A stretch of DNA of 64,000 nucleotides from Lunularia cruciata. Lineage: Eukaryota; Streptophyta; Marchantiopsida; Lunulariales; Lunulariaceae. The number at the start of each line of letters is the position of its first letter. Position 1 is the first letter of the stretch. Shown here piece by piece: positions 1-10,440 of this stretch. The translations under genes and the position numbers were made by a program. The notes beneath the pieces are model-generated. The model searched no databases, was not told where the DNA came from, and saw nothing but the letters and a program-made list of their open reading frames with translations. The stretch covers positions 79,254,218 through 79,318,217 of the forward strand of contig OX419755.1 in NCBI GenBank assembly GCA_948567375.1. Direction: 5' to 3'.

Positions 1-270
1 ATAGTTTCTCTCAAGTTCTATAATGTGTGTTATGTTAAGATTTATTACAAGCTAGTCTCCTAAGGGCTTACTATGTGCTAATCTACTATGGGTTGAACTA
101 TGGGTTGACTATAGGCTAAACTACAAGTATGACTATGGGCTTACTACATGCTCACTACAGGCTGATCAACTACAAATTGATATTGTATGGGCTAAAATAT
201 GGGCTTTCTACATGCTTATTACATGTTGATTGATCTACTATAGATCGATCTACTACGTGCTAAACCATAA
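1..270. repeat. degenerate short-repeat tract
   Basis: Short words resembling actatgggct, actacatgct and ctataggct recur every 10-25 bases with variation. No coding capacity or transposon end is visible. It reads like an old degenerate minisatellite running off the left edge of the window. Confidence 0.5.
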
Positions 271-280
271 TAAAATCCCA

Positions 281-1500
281 CAAGGTATTTGATAGGGAAT
301 TCCACAATTCACATTGGGGCTGATTTTTGTGGATACTAGTCCAAAAATATCATGCTTCATCTTGTTGGGAACATCTTGTCAAGAGCTTTGTAGACACCAA
401 AATAGTGGCAAACAAGGATCCAGAAAAATGTTATGATCAATTGAAGGTTATTGTCTTCTTGGACTTGATTGTTGGAGGCCAAATCACACAAGGTGTCACA
501 CAAAGTGAGTCCCATATTTTGATTCCAAAGGCATCCCACAATTGAATCCCACAATTCATTTAGTAGAGAATCTTGTAATTCATGTTGGGGCTACATTTTT
601 TGTGGATATTGGTCCAAAAAAGTTGTAATTCAATTTTTTAGAGATTTCTTTTAAAGAGCTTCATGTAGACACAAAAATTGTGGATCTAGGTATGAAATTA
701 TGACTAGTTGAAACGTCATGTCTTCATGGACTTGATTCTCAAAGAAAAATTCCATAGGGTATCCTATAGTGAGAGCCCCACACTATGATCATGTAGGGAG
801 TCTTGCTATTATATACTGTAAGGCGTTTGGTATAGAATCCCATGTTTCACATTGGAGCTGATTTCTCACTGGATACTATTCAAAAAAAGTGTGCTTCATC
901 ATTGAAAATGTCTTCTCAAGAATTTCCCATGGACACCAAAATTATGGCAAACAAAGATCTAAAGAAGAAATCATGACCAATTGAAGGTTCCTATCTTCCC
1001 AAACTTGATTCACGTAGGCCAAATCCTGTAGTGACAGTCTTGCAATTGGATCTCATAAGGCATTTAATAAGGAATCCAGCAACTCATATAGAGGCCAATT
1101 TCTCAATGAATATTAGTTCAAACAAAGAAAGCTTCATCTCATTGGAAACATCTTCTTGAGAGCTTTTCGTAGGTATCAAAATTGTGGTAAATGCAGATCT
1201 AAAGAAGAAGTTAAAACCAATTAAAGGTTATTGTCTTCTTGGACTTGATTCCCATGGACCGAATCCACAAGGCATCATGCAATGAGAGTCCTTCAGCTGG
1301 ATCCTTTAGGGCATCCTCGTTGTCAAATCCTACAAAGCATTTGGTAGGGAATCGTATGATTCATGTTAGGGCTGATATTCTCTATGGATATAAGTCTAAA
1401 TAGAGCATGCTTCATATTGCTAGAAGTGTCTTTTTAATGGCTTTTTGTTGGCACCAAAATTGTTGCAAATGGAGTTTTGGAAAGGAAGTAACAACTATTT
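281..1500. repeat. about 250-bp tandem repeat array, five diverged units
   Basis: Five successive units start near 281, 550, 800, 1050 and 1312. Each carries the same ordered blocks: 'cacattggggctgattt', 'gtggatactagtccaaa', 'gcttcatctcattgga', 'gacaccaaaattgtggcaaa' and 'cttcttggacttgatt'. The last unit is cut short and grades into other sequence. Single diverged copies of the same unit occur near 23310-23470 and 28530-28700, so the unit also exists outside the array. I see no conserved reading frame in it. Confidence 0.75.
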
Positions 1501-2369
1501 AAATTTCATTTTCTCAAACTATAGGTTTCTTGTACTTTGGTTTTTCCCAACTTCTTTTTGTGTTAGTTTCTCATGCTTGGTTTTCCAATAGCTTGTCACT
1601 TAGTATCTACATGCCTTCTTGCATGTCATTTTGCTTCTACTTGTCCAATTGTGTTAGTTCTTTGTATTTAAAGGTGTGGCATGGTTTGCATGAGAGTTCT
1701 TTTTGAAAGGGAAGGATTGTCATTGATGGTTCATTTATTTTTCTCTTAGAGTGTAGCTCAAGCAATGGTTATTTTTGAGCAACATAGATACTATAAAAGG
1801 AACTTGACATTACAATTGTTGGAGTACTATGGGACTTTATTGTGGAGGAGATTCTGATTATAATGATCAAGCTTTCTAGGATTGAAGGTATTGGGGAGGT
1901 TCTAATTATGGTGATTAGGATTCTTGGATTGGATACTATGGATTGAGACAAAGTGCATGAGAGTGAGAGGAGACTGAAGGTGGAGAGAGAGTGGATTGTA
2001 GGCTAGAGAGCTAAGAGAAGGTTTCAAGGTTTAAGTTTCTTGATCGTGTTAAATTGACCTAAAGATCAAGATTTCAAGTTTTTTTCAAGAAGAAGAGGAA
2101 CACATTTGGCAATTTGTGGCAATCAAGAAACATGTTTAAGATCACTAGGATACGTAGAATTTCATAATAGCTTTCATTTAGATGTGATGAGTACTATACA
2201 TTATAAATTCTTTGAGTATATATCAAGTATAACAAATTTATGAATTATGCATATTTGAATGTTTTTCAAACATTATGTTTGAATATTGAGTATTGAGAAG
2301 TATCCAGACAAAATTGGCAACTATATCCAAACATACCTGGGTCTACTCAACAAGGATTCTAGTCTTTTG
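1501..2369. other. unassigned sequence upstream of the Helitron piece
   Basis: No recognisable gene. It contains a purine-rich stretch (about 1950-2030) and AT-rich DNA. A weak resemblance to the Helitron region preceding the helicase may start near 2300 (a Tyr-Pro-Asp-Lys motif), but it is too decayed to assign. Confidence 0.4.
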
Positions 2370-2507
2370 GTAGTTGGAAACTAAAATCCACAACAACATG
2401 CCTTGTAGTATTACCTTCCGTAATACATCATGTATTCTAGATAGAAAATGCCAAAAGCATTATCCCCAAAAGATTCAATCAAACATACACATATGAGAAT
2501 GGTTATC
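2370..2507 (+). pseudogene. Helitron Rep/helicase fragment 1
   Basis: A plus-strand frame reads N-N-M-P-C-S...R-K-C-Q-K-H-Y-P, then, after a frame slip, F-N-Q-T-Y-T-Y-E-N-G-Y. This matches the Cys-rich segment of plant Helitron proteins just before the helicase domain (HGPCG...C.K.YPK.F...NGYP.YRRR). It is cut at 2507 by chromovirus E1, whose left TSD (TTATC) is 2503-2507. The frame resumes at 8610. A host Pif1 helicase is unlikely because these motifs are specific to Helitron transposases. Confidence 0.7.
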
Positions 2508-2919
2508 TATAAAAGACCAAGACCAAGTAGAGAAATAGGAGAATGGAAGATCATATAGGGACACTTGAGTATGGAAAGCTCTGAATGCCTAGCATGAGCT
2601 TTGGCTTTTTTTATTTATAAGGAGCATATAAGGCTATTGAGAAGCTTCTCAAAAATCTTCCTTGAGCCACTTTCTCGGAATGCAAGCAAAGTTAACCAAG
2701 AGCTTCTCAAGAAGCTTCCTTCTAGAAGCCGCCTACTTGGCATGCAAGCTAAGCTAGTTGGAAGCTTCTAGAAGCTACCTACTTGGGGTGCAAGCTAAGC
2801 TAGCCAAGAAGCTTCCTAAGAAGCTACATAGATACTTCTAGAATATTCTAGGCTAATTTGGCCTATTTGTTATTTTGTTAGCCCTAACTAACTTCATTGC
2901 TAAACTCCATATTGTTACA
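2508..2919 (-). repeat. E1 3' LTR
   Basis: 412 bp, near-colinear with 8206-8604. It contains several GAAGCTTC palindromes and GAAGCTTCTAGAAGCTAC at 2761-2778, close to a heat-shock-element pattern. A TATAAATA box is readable on the minus strand near 2610-2620. A purine-rich tract (minus-strand GGTGGAGGAGTA) lies directly outside it at 2920-2931 and fits the polypurine tract priming plus-strand synthesis. Confidence 0.9.
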
Positions 2920-2939
2920 TACTCCTCCACCGCTAGTTG

Positions 2940-4220
2940 GTGATGTCTTCGTTGCCATTGAAGCTTCAAACATGGATGGCTGTTTGTGCATTTTGGAGAT
3001 GAGAAAGAGGTTCCCATGTGGCATCATGAAGGAGATATCCTTTCCAAAGGACCTTGTACTCCATATGTTGTCAATGGCCTTGTTGAATGTGGTGACTTAC
3101 AAGGATAAGATCAACTTTGTATTTGTCATAATCATTGATAAGGATGGGAGGAGGATGAGGTTGGACATGAGAGGAAAAAGAAGATGGATTAGGAATAAAG
3201 GGTATCAACTTGGAAATGTGACAGACATGGTAGATGCGCATATGACAAGGCAAGGCAAGTTGATAACCAACAAGAGAGATGATTTGGGTGACATCAAAGG
3301 GTCATATCCAATTAAAGGCAAGTTTATGAACTTGAGAATCAAGTGAGAGTGGCAGGTTATGAGAGGAGAGCATGACCTTATCACCAACTTGAAAGGTGAG
3401 ATCACAATGATGGTGATCCGCATATTGTTTTTGACAATTTTGAGCGACAAGGGGATGAGCTTTGGCTTGTTGGAGAGATTGGGATATGGTGGTCAAGAAG
3501 GTGGAAGTATGAGGGACATGAGATGGAGCAGGAGCAAGAAAGGAATCTGGAACAAGGGGATCTTGGCCAAAATTGAGGAAGAAAGGAGAGAATCCAAAGT
3601 TTGGAAGTATGTTATGCAAACTCTGCAATTGCAAGACATTCATCCCAATTGGTATGATGGATGTTGACAAAGGCACAAAGCATATCCTCCAATGTGCAAT
3701 TTGCAAGTTCAATTTGTCCATCAGTTTGATGATGATAGGCCGTGGACAAAGAGAGCTTAGTGTTGAGTAATTGGAAGAATGTTTGCCAAAATTTCCCAAT
3801 GAATTGAGGATCACAATCAAAGATGAGTACATGAGGCATCCCATGATGCTTAAAGACAATGTCAAAGTAGGTATGTGCCACTGTTGGAGCATCCATGGTA
3901 CCAAAGGTTGTGTCAAATGGGTTTGCTTACTAAGCTTATTCATAAACACCATAATTTTTGTGTAACCTTGCTTCATCTAGGGCAAGGATGTGATGAGATC
4001 CAAGCTCACTTGTTCCCATCAAGCAAATAGAATGGAGAGTGGTTGAAGAAGTTGACTTGGTTTTTGGTTGCTAGCCTTGTTGCGTTGGCAGCTATCACAT
4101 GATTGGACAAACTCTCAAACATCTTGTGATATGTTGGGCCACCACCATTGGCATTAGAGAGTACCCAAGGTCTTGTCTACACCCATGTGACCAGTAATTG
4201 GTAAGACATAAGCTTCTTAG
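2940..4220 (-). pseudogene. E1 integrase with C-terminal chromodomain
   Basis: Inserts cDNA into the genome. Read on the minus strand, a decayed zinc-binding N-terminal domain (His...GHMGVDKTLG...) lies near 4094-4220. The catalytic core around 3612-3900 has the D-C-D-P-Q-F region and the H-H-Q-T-D-G-Q-I-E motif carrying the third acidic residue. A basic C-terminal part (VGDKVML) follows near 3330-3420, then the M-R-I-H-H-V-F-H-I-S-K-L block near 3200-3250. A chromodomain (Y-K-V-L-W-K-G-Y...D-A-T-W-E-P) occupies about 2958-3120. Frames shift at least twice. Chromodomains of this type target chromatin in chromoviruses. Confidence 0.8.
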
Positions 4221-6140
4221 AAGCACACAAGTTGGAGATCACTCTTGGTTGGAACATAAATTTGATTCGTACAAAATAGAAGGCCTTCCTTGAAGGAGAG
4301 GTGTTGTACTCCTTATTGCATGCTGCAAGATGACCTTGTACTATGTGAAAGAAAGAATCTTGCTATAAAGCACAACCCTTTGCCTTAAACTCAATTTGGA
4401 CTTTGGAGGCAACTAACACTATCATAATTGCCACCATAATGAGAGGAAGAGACTTCAAATCAGGTCATCATGAGAGAGCATAGGGGATGACATGGAACCA
4501 ACCGGATTTGTACTCAAGTTTGATGTCAAAAAATTGTAGTTATTCCTCCCATCAATGATGTCAACTCTTCATGTGTTCCAAATGTACTGTCTGCAACAAA
4601 GATTTGTGACTAGTTTCTATGATCACTTGTTTCTCCAAGAGATAATGCTTCTATAACTTGGTCACTTATACCATTGCTAATTGTTCCCAATCTTGAGCAA
4701 AGTAATTCCTTTCTGTTGTATTTACACAACAAACACAAAGGCAATGGGATGTAACCCATTTGGGAATTCCTATTGCAACATGGCTCCAATTGCAAAGTTA
4801 GAAGCATCAAAATCAACCACACAAGATTGTTGAGGATCATATGGTTGAAGAATGAGTCTTGAAGACACCATATGTTTTAGCTCCAAGAATTCTTCTTTGT
4901 GTTTGTTGGCCTATTGAAAGCTCAAGTTCTTCCTCAAAAGATTGATCAATGGTGCGGCCACATGAGCATAGTAGTGGATGAATCATTGGTAAAAACTAGC
5001 CAATCCATTAAATGCCCCTACTTTCATAGCATCCTTTGGAGTAAGCCAATCAATGATGGCCTTGATTTTCTCCTCTTCCATCTTGATCCCCTCTGATGAG
5101 ATCTTGTGATCCAAGAAGATAACTTTCTTTTGCCAAAAGGCACACTTTGACTTCTTGCAATAAAACTTCTATTGTCGTAGCCATCTTAGGACTTCTTGCA
5201 CGTGATTTTCATGTTCTACTTCTGTCTTGCTATGATTAAAATGTCATCCAAGAGTACTATTATGTACCGATCCAATAGTCTATCCAACACTCTATGCATT
5301 TGATCCATGAAGATTGATGGAGCATTAGTGAGCCCAAAAGGTAGAAATCTCTATTCAAAATGCCCATACCTTATGTGAAAGGTATTCTTTTGTACATCCT
5401 CCCTATCAGAGGGGGTTTTCCAATAGCCATTATGAAAATCCAACTTGGAGAAGTATTGCGCTTCACTCAATTGATCAAGCAAGTCATCAATTTGAGGCAA
5501 CAAATATGGAAGATGAGAACTCGCTGGGTAGTGAAGTGAGTACTAAGGTTGGCTACAAATACCTACTATGTGCAATGGAATTGACAGAGACCTTGGATTC
5601 TAGTTGTTGAGAGCTAATGAAAACACACATTGTTGATATACGTTATTTCAAAAAATGCGGGAAACAATTTGGTACCTTCTTCACACCATACTAATCAAAC
5701 TTCACATGTGAATAGTAGAAACACCAACCTCTATTCAAAGCAATTACCTCACTCCGCACAAACCATAAGCTGTTTGTCCCCTAGTTAGGCTTTCTTTTAG
5801 TTCCCCTTAGCTTCAAATGAAAGCTACCTTGGCTCAACTCACTCAAGCTCTGGAGCTCCTTCTCCCACCCAACGTGTCAATGACAAAATGCTTAGTCCAG
5901 GTCCCCAAAGTTCCGCTTTACTTCCCCAACACTCACTTCATAGAAAACCTCCCATGATTCTTCATTGTTTGTTTATTGAGCACACGGTAATCAATAAAAA
6001 ACAAAGTCCTCCATCCTTCTTTGGAACAAATAGTACCAATGCTCCAAAAGAGATGTACTATGTTGTATGAAATCTTTCTCCAACAACTCTGTAAGTATTG
6101 TTTGCAATTCCTCCAATTCCTTTGTTGAGAACTAAAAGAT
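4221..6140 (-). pseudogene. E1 reverse transcriptase and RNase H
   Basis: Copies element RNA into DNA and degrades the RNA strand. The minus strand carries an RNase H region (about 4440-4900) and an RT region (about 4900-6140). The catalytic Leu-Leu-Asp-Asp box is at 5242-5256, where family members usually have Phe-Leu-Asp-Asp. Flanking conserved pieces can be followed with stops and frame slips: the palm domain before this box, and the 'L-G-H...G' segment with the connection domain after it. It aligns by eye to the better preserved copy in E6 (27346-28293). Confidence 0.75.
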
Positions 6141-6269
6141 TGGTCTACTCATTAGAGCACTCCTTGGCAACAACTCAATCTTGAAGGGCATACACAATAA
6201 CTTGAATCCCTTTGGCAGATCACTTGGAAAAAATTCTGTAAACTCCTAAATTATTTGATCAACCACTAC

Positions 6270-6600
6270 TTAATAAGGCTCTTGACCTTCCTTAGATTCT
6301 CCTTGTGCAATTGGTTTGATCCACACATCAAAAAAAGACTTATCTTCCTCCAAAGCTTGCTCTATAGCTACTTCATTGAGAAATTTCCCATCTAGGGATT
6401 TTACTTCCTTCAAAGCTTGCTCTATGGCTACTTTCCTAACAAACTTCTCCTCTTGGGACTTATCTTCCTTCAAAGCTTGCTCTTATGGCTACTTTCCTAA
6501 CAAACTTCTCCTCTTGGGACTTATCTTCCTTCAAAGCTTGCTCTATGGTTTCTTTCTTGATAAACTTCCCATCTTGGGTGTCCTACTATTCTTAGGTGTC
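6270..6600 (-). repeat. E1 protease-RT linker: 66-bp coding tandem repeats
   Basis: Four to five tandem units of about 66 bp (plus strand 'cttccttcaaagcttgctc...') encode on the minus strand a repeating 22-residue charged peptide containing V-A-I-E-Q-A-L-K-E-D-K-S and K-F-V-R-K. The open frame 6270-6473 covers three units. One unit has gained a base at 6482-6484, which breaks the frame. The block lies between protease and RT. The same unit is present about once in E2 and about three times in E6, so copy number varies between related elements. Confidence 0.8.
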
Positions 6601-6649
6601 TTACATAAAGGTGCCAGACAACCTAATCAAACTTCCTACCTTGGTGTTG

Positions 6650-8185
6650 TACTTGAATTTATCATTGGGTCCAATCAAATTGAACCTTATGACATTTAAG
6701 CCAAGGTAGACCTATAATGATATCATAGTGTAGAGGTGCCCCTACAAACCTCAAACACTCAAAATACTCTTTTCTAATCTTGAAGGTAACAAGATATAAG
6801 GTCCAAAATGTAGAACCCGTTCTGCCATCATCAATCTACTTCCAATTATTGGTTTGATAGGAATACATAATTCCTTTGCTAATTGCATGGACAAGTAATT
6901 TTCTAAACTTTCAAAATCAACCAAGATCCTACAACCACGATCAGATATCATACCTTCCAAGTGAAGCAAACTTGCATAGGTTGAGCCTTTGATCTTATTG
7001 GAACTAATCAAGTTCCCAGTAGGCAGCTCAAAATCTCCTAGTGGAATTCTTCATTTCCTTGATCATTCTGCTCCACAAACTCCATCTGGGTGACTTGTCG
7101 AGGTTGCTCATTCTTGAGTGGACATTCAGTGATATAATGTCCAATTTGGCAACAATAAAAACAACCACCATTCTATCATAGTTTTCCTCTATCTGTAGTG
7201 CCAAGTGGTCTCCTTTGAATGGCATCAACCTCCAATGGTGCGGACTCTTCCATCCATGTGTAGTGTATTGGTAGGTTCTGTGGAAGTTGAGGTTGAGATT
7301 AAGTTGTTGCAACCAAGGAATCAAAGCATTCGACCAACTGCATAACTTCTTCCAAGTGTTGTGGCTCTTGCATAGTTACCTTTAATTTGGTGACTTCAAG
7401 TCCATCACAAATCAATCCAAAGCTTCATTTTTCAATATATTTAGAATTTGCATGATGGTGTTTTGGAATTATGTGATGTAACTTCTTACAAAGCCAATCT
7501 GCTTCAACTTTGCCAACCTATCTCGTGCAACTTATGTGACATTTATAGCTTAGAATAGACCAATTATTGCACTCTTGAATTTTACCCATGTCAAGATTGG
7601 TACAAAATTTTTCCATTCAGTTCACTTTACTTGCGATTGCTACCATAGCTTTGCTACTCTATCCAATTCGCTGGAAGCCAAGAGAATCTATTTTTTTTAT
7701 CTTGAAGATTGGTAGCTTCAAAATAACATTCATAGTCAAAACATAAAATTCTCCACTATATTCAAGAGATTCTTTCCTTCAAAAACCTTGGGTTTTGGAA
7801 ATTGGATTTGATCTTCTCCTTCTCAAATTGGTACTCTCTCTATGTGCTCTTGTCATTGTTGATCTCATTCATCCAACAATCAAGTAAGGTGCTAGATTTG
7901 TTGCTGCATGGCAATGATAACCTCAAGCATTGCCGTGATGGTTACTACTCAATCATACCACTTCCAACCTATCTAATTTATTAATACATAGATTGTCCAT
8001 TGTTCTCTATAAGTTACAATCGGAAGTACCAAAGGGTTCCTTGGATGAGGTGATTGTATTAAAAAAATCTTACCCAAAGTATGAGGCGATGAATTGTGTG
8101 AAATGATGCTTGGGTAGTACTCAAACACAAAAATTCCAATGGTTTGGTAGAAATGAATTTGGTGATCCATAAATTCTATCCATCC
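6650..8185 (-). pseudogene. E1 gag and protease
   Basis: Encodes the capsid/nucleocapsid and the polyprotein protease. On the minus strand a gag-like region (about 7200-8160) is followed by an intact-looking CCHC zinc knuckle at 7122-7163 (C-F-Y-C-C-Q-I-G-H-Y-I-T-E-C, spacing CX2CX4HX4C). A retropepsin-like segment is at 6751-7011. Its usual Asp-Ser/Thr-Gly active site reads I-L-V-D-F-E-S-L-E, so the catalytic loop is damaged. Identity follows from domain order and similarity to the E2 and E6 copies. Confidence 0.75.
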
Positions 8186-8205
8186 CATTCTTGCTTTGAT
8201 TCCAA
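8186..8205 (-). other. E1 primer-binding site
   Basis: Immediately inside the 5' LTR the minus strand reads TTGGAATCAAAGCAAG. The 12 bases TGGAATCAAAGC match the plant initiator-Met tRNA primer-site consensus TGGTATCAGAGC at 10 of 12 positions. The E2 copy at 21449-21461 is better (TGGTATCAAAGC). Confidence 0.75.
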
Positions 8206-8604
8206 TGTAAAAGACCAAGACCAAGGAGAGAAATAAGAGAATGGAAGTTCACATTGGGACACTTGAGTATGGAAAAACTCCAAAAGCCAAATGAGTTTTG
8301 GCTTTGGTATTTATAGATAAGGATCTTAAGAAGCTTCTCAAGAAGCTTCCTTGAGCCACTTTTTTGGAATGCAAGCCAAGTTAACTGAGAAGCTTCTCTC
8401 TAGAAGTCACCTACTTGGCAAGCAAGCTAAGCTAGTTGGAAGCTTCTAGAAGCTTCCAACTACCTACTTGGGATGCAAGCTAAGCTAACCAAGAAGCTTC
8501 CCAAGAAGCTTCATAGATACTTTTGGAATATTTGAGGCTAATTTAGCCTATTTGTTACTTTGTTAGCCCTAACTTACTTTGTTGCTAAACTCAATATTGT
8601 TACA
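8206..8604 (-). repeat. E1 5' LTR
   Basis: 399 bp with TG...CA ends. On the minus strand it contains TATAAATA at 8308-8315 as the likely core promoter. Upstream is the perfect palindrome GAAGCTTCTAGAAGCTTC (8439-8456), with further GAAGCTTC motifs at 8330-8337 and 8342-8349. Confidence 0.92.
8439..8456 (-). promoter_or_regulatory. candidate heat-shock element in E1 5' LTR
   Basis: GAAGCTTCTAGAAGCTTC satisfies the heat-shock-factor consensus GAAnnTTCnnGAAnnTTC at every fixed position. It lies about 120 bp upstream of the LTR TATA box in the transcribed (minus) orientation. Function is inferred from the motif only. Confidence 0.5.
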
Positions 8605-8609
8605 TTATC

Positions 8610-8712
8610 TTATTTATTGTCATAGAAATATAAGTGTTACAACTACCATAATTGTAATACTTCTAAAATGTAGCTTTAGACAACCAACGGGTCATACCGT
8701 TTAATCTATATC
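8610..8712 (+). pseudogene. Helitron helicase fragment 2
   Basis: Rejoins fragment 1: after removing E1 and one TTATC, the frame reads E-N-G-Y-L-I-Y-C-H-R-N. After a frame slip it continues L-D-N-Q-R-V-I-P-F-N-L-Y, matching the Helitron motif LDNRWVVPYNPYL. It is cut at 8712 by E2 (TSD ATATC 8708-8712) and resumes at 21949 as L-F-T-K-Y-N-A-H. Confidence 0.8.
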
Positions 8713-9207
8713 TATAAAAGACTGAGGTGAGATATGGGAGAATGGAAGATTGCATTAGGACTCTTGAATGAAAGAAATTCCAAATGTCTAGCATGAGCTT
8801 GGGGTTTGGTATTTATAGGGAAACATACAAGACTCTTGAGAAACTTCTCAAGAAGCTTCCTAAAAGTTGCTTCTTAAAGTGCAAGCCAAGCTAACCAAGA
8901 AACTTGTCAAGAAGCTTTCTTCTAGAAGCCGCCTACTTGGCTTGCAAGCTAAGCTAGTTGGGAAGCTTCCCAAGAAGCTTCCTTTTAGAAACCACCTACT
9001 TGGCTTGCATGCTAAGCTAGCCAAGAAGCTTCCCAAGAAATTTCCTCTTAAAAGTCACCACTTGGCATGTACATTACTTAATAATTAGAAGGTACCAAAT
9101 ATCTTCTTAGATGTTTCAAGAATATTCTTATAATTCTTGGGCTAATTTGGCCTATTTGCTACTTCATAAGTCGTGACTAACTCATTGGAAAACTCCATAT
9201 TGTTGCA
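8713..9207 (-). repeat. E2 3' LTR
   Basis: 495 bp, similar to the E1 LTRs but longer, with repeated GAAGCTTC-containing blocks. The inner end is ATTGTTGCA (one change from ATTGTTACA), followed by a purine-rich (minus-strand) tract. Confidence 0.88.
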
Positions 9208-9244
9208 ATTTCTCCATCACTAGTTGGTGATGTACTCGTCACCA

Positions 9245-10440
9245 TGGAAGCTTCAAACTCCTAGATTGCTATTTGTGCATTCTAGAGATGAGAAAGAGGA
9301 TCCTTAGTGGCATTATGATGGGTATACCATTTCCAAAGGACTTTGTACTCCATATGTTATTGGCGGCCATGTTGAATATGGCGTGGTGCAAGGATACAAT
9401 TAACTTCATACTCCTCATGATCATTGATAGGGAAGAGGAGAGGGGGAGGTTGGACACAAGAAGAAAAGGAAGATGGATAAGAAACAAAGGTTTCAACTTG
9501 GAAATATGAAAGGCATGGTGGATTTGTATGTGATAAGGCAAGGCAAGATGATAAGCAATTAGAGAGATGATTTGAGTGACATCAAATAGACCTATCCAAT
9601 TAGGAGCGGGTTTTTGGACTTAGCTATCAAGTAGAAAGGTGGGTTACTAGAAGAAAGCATGACCTTATCATCAAGTTGAAATGTGAGATCACAATGATGT
9701 TTGTACGCATATTATTTTTGATGATTTTGAGTGACAAGGAGATGAGATTTGGCTTGTTGTAGGGATTGGGATATTAAGGTGGAAGTATGAGGAACATGAG
9801 ATGGAGGAAGAACAAGAAGGGAATTTACAACAAAATGGGTCTTGGCCAAAATTAAGGAAGAAGGGAGAGAACCCAATGCTTGTATGTTTGGAATTATTGT
9901 AAGCAAACCTAATAACTACAAGACATTCATCCCAATTGGTATGGTGAACATTGACAAAGGCACAAAGCATATCCACCAAAGTGCAATTTTTTCATTCAAT
10001 TTGTCTATCAATTTGAGGATGATAGGCCATGGACAAAGTAAGCTTGCTGCCAAGTATTTGGAAGAGTGCTTGCCAAAATTTTCCAATGAATCAATGATCA
10101 CGATCAAAGATAATTACATGAGGCATCCCATAATGCTTGAAGACATTGTTGAAGTAGATTTGGGCCAATGTTGGAGCATCCACTATATCAAAGGTTGATA
10201 CCAAATGGATTTGCTTACTCAACTTATCCACAAACACCATAATTTTTGTGTGACTTTGCTTTGTCTTGGGAAAGGAGGTGATTAGATCTAAGCTTACATG
10301 CTCTCATCAAGCAAATGGGATGGAAAATAGTTGAAGAAGTCCACTCAATTCTTGGTTGCTAGCCTTGTTGCATTGGCAACTCTCACAAGATTGGACAAAC
10401 TCTCAAACATCTTGTGCCATGTTGGACCACCACATTGGCA
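9245..10440 (-). pseudogene. E2 integrase with chromodomain
   Basis: Minus-strand homologue of the E1 integrase block. The chromodomain remnant is near 9247-9410, the M-R-I-H-H-V-F-H-I-S-K-L-like block near 9500-9540, the core near 9850-10200, and the zinc-binding region runs to about 10440. It has many stops and frame slips. Identification rests on colinearity with E1 and E6. Confidence 0.7.

Larger units (their letters stand above)
2508..8604 (-). mobile_element. E1: family A Ty3/Gypsy chromovirus
   Basis: A complete but decayed LTR retrotransposon on the minus strand. The LTRs are 2508-2919 (3') and 8206-8604 (5'), flanked by a perfect 5-bp TSD, TTATC, at 2503-2507 and 8605-8609. On the minus strand the LTRs begin TGTAACAATAT and end GGTCTTTTACA (the 3' copy has lost the final C, giving TATA). 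Minus-strand order is gag with CCHC knuckle, protease, a 22-residue repeat linker, RT, RNase H, integrase and chromodomain. Every domain has stops or frameshifts, so the copy is not autonomous. It interrupts the Helitron helicase gene. Confidence 0.93.

Noticed and set aside
3302-3976. 224-codon minus-strand frame as an intact integrase gene
   Set aside because: It is only one of several frames covering a broken integrase core; the catalytic motifs lie in another frame (3612-3896).
6270-6600. CRISPR-like array
   Set aside because: The units are contiguous coding repeats without unique spacers, inside a plant retroelement.
6316-6699. Plus-strand frame full of Ser-Lys-Ala-Cys-Ser repeats as a repeat protein
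   Set aside because: It is the antisense of the 66-bp linker repeats of E1, whose coding sense is the minus strand.
8439-8456. GAAGCTTC palindromes as terminal inverted repeats of a DNA transposon
   Set aside because: They are internal to LTRs with defined TG...CA ends and TSDs and recur at the same place in all family A copies.
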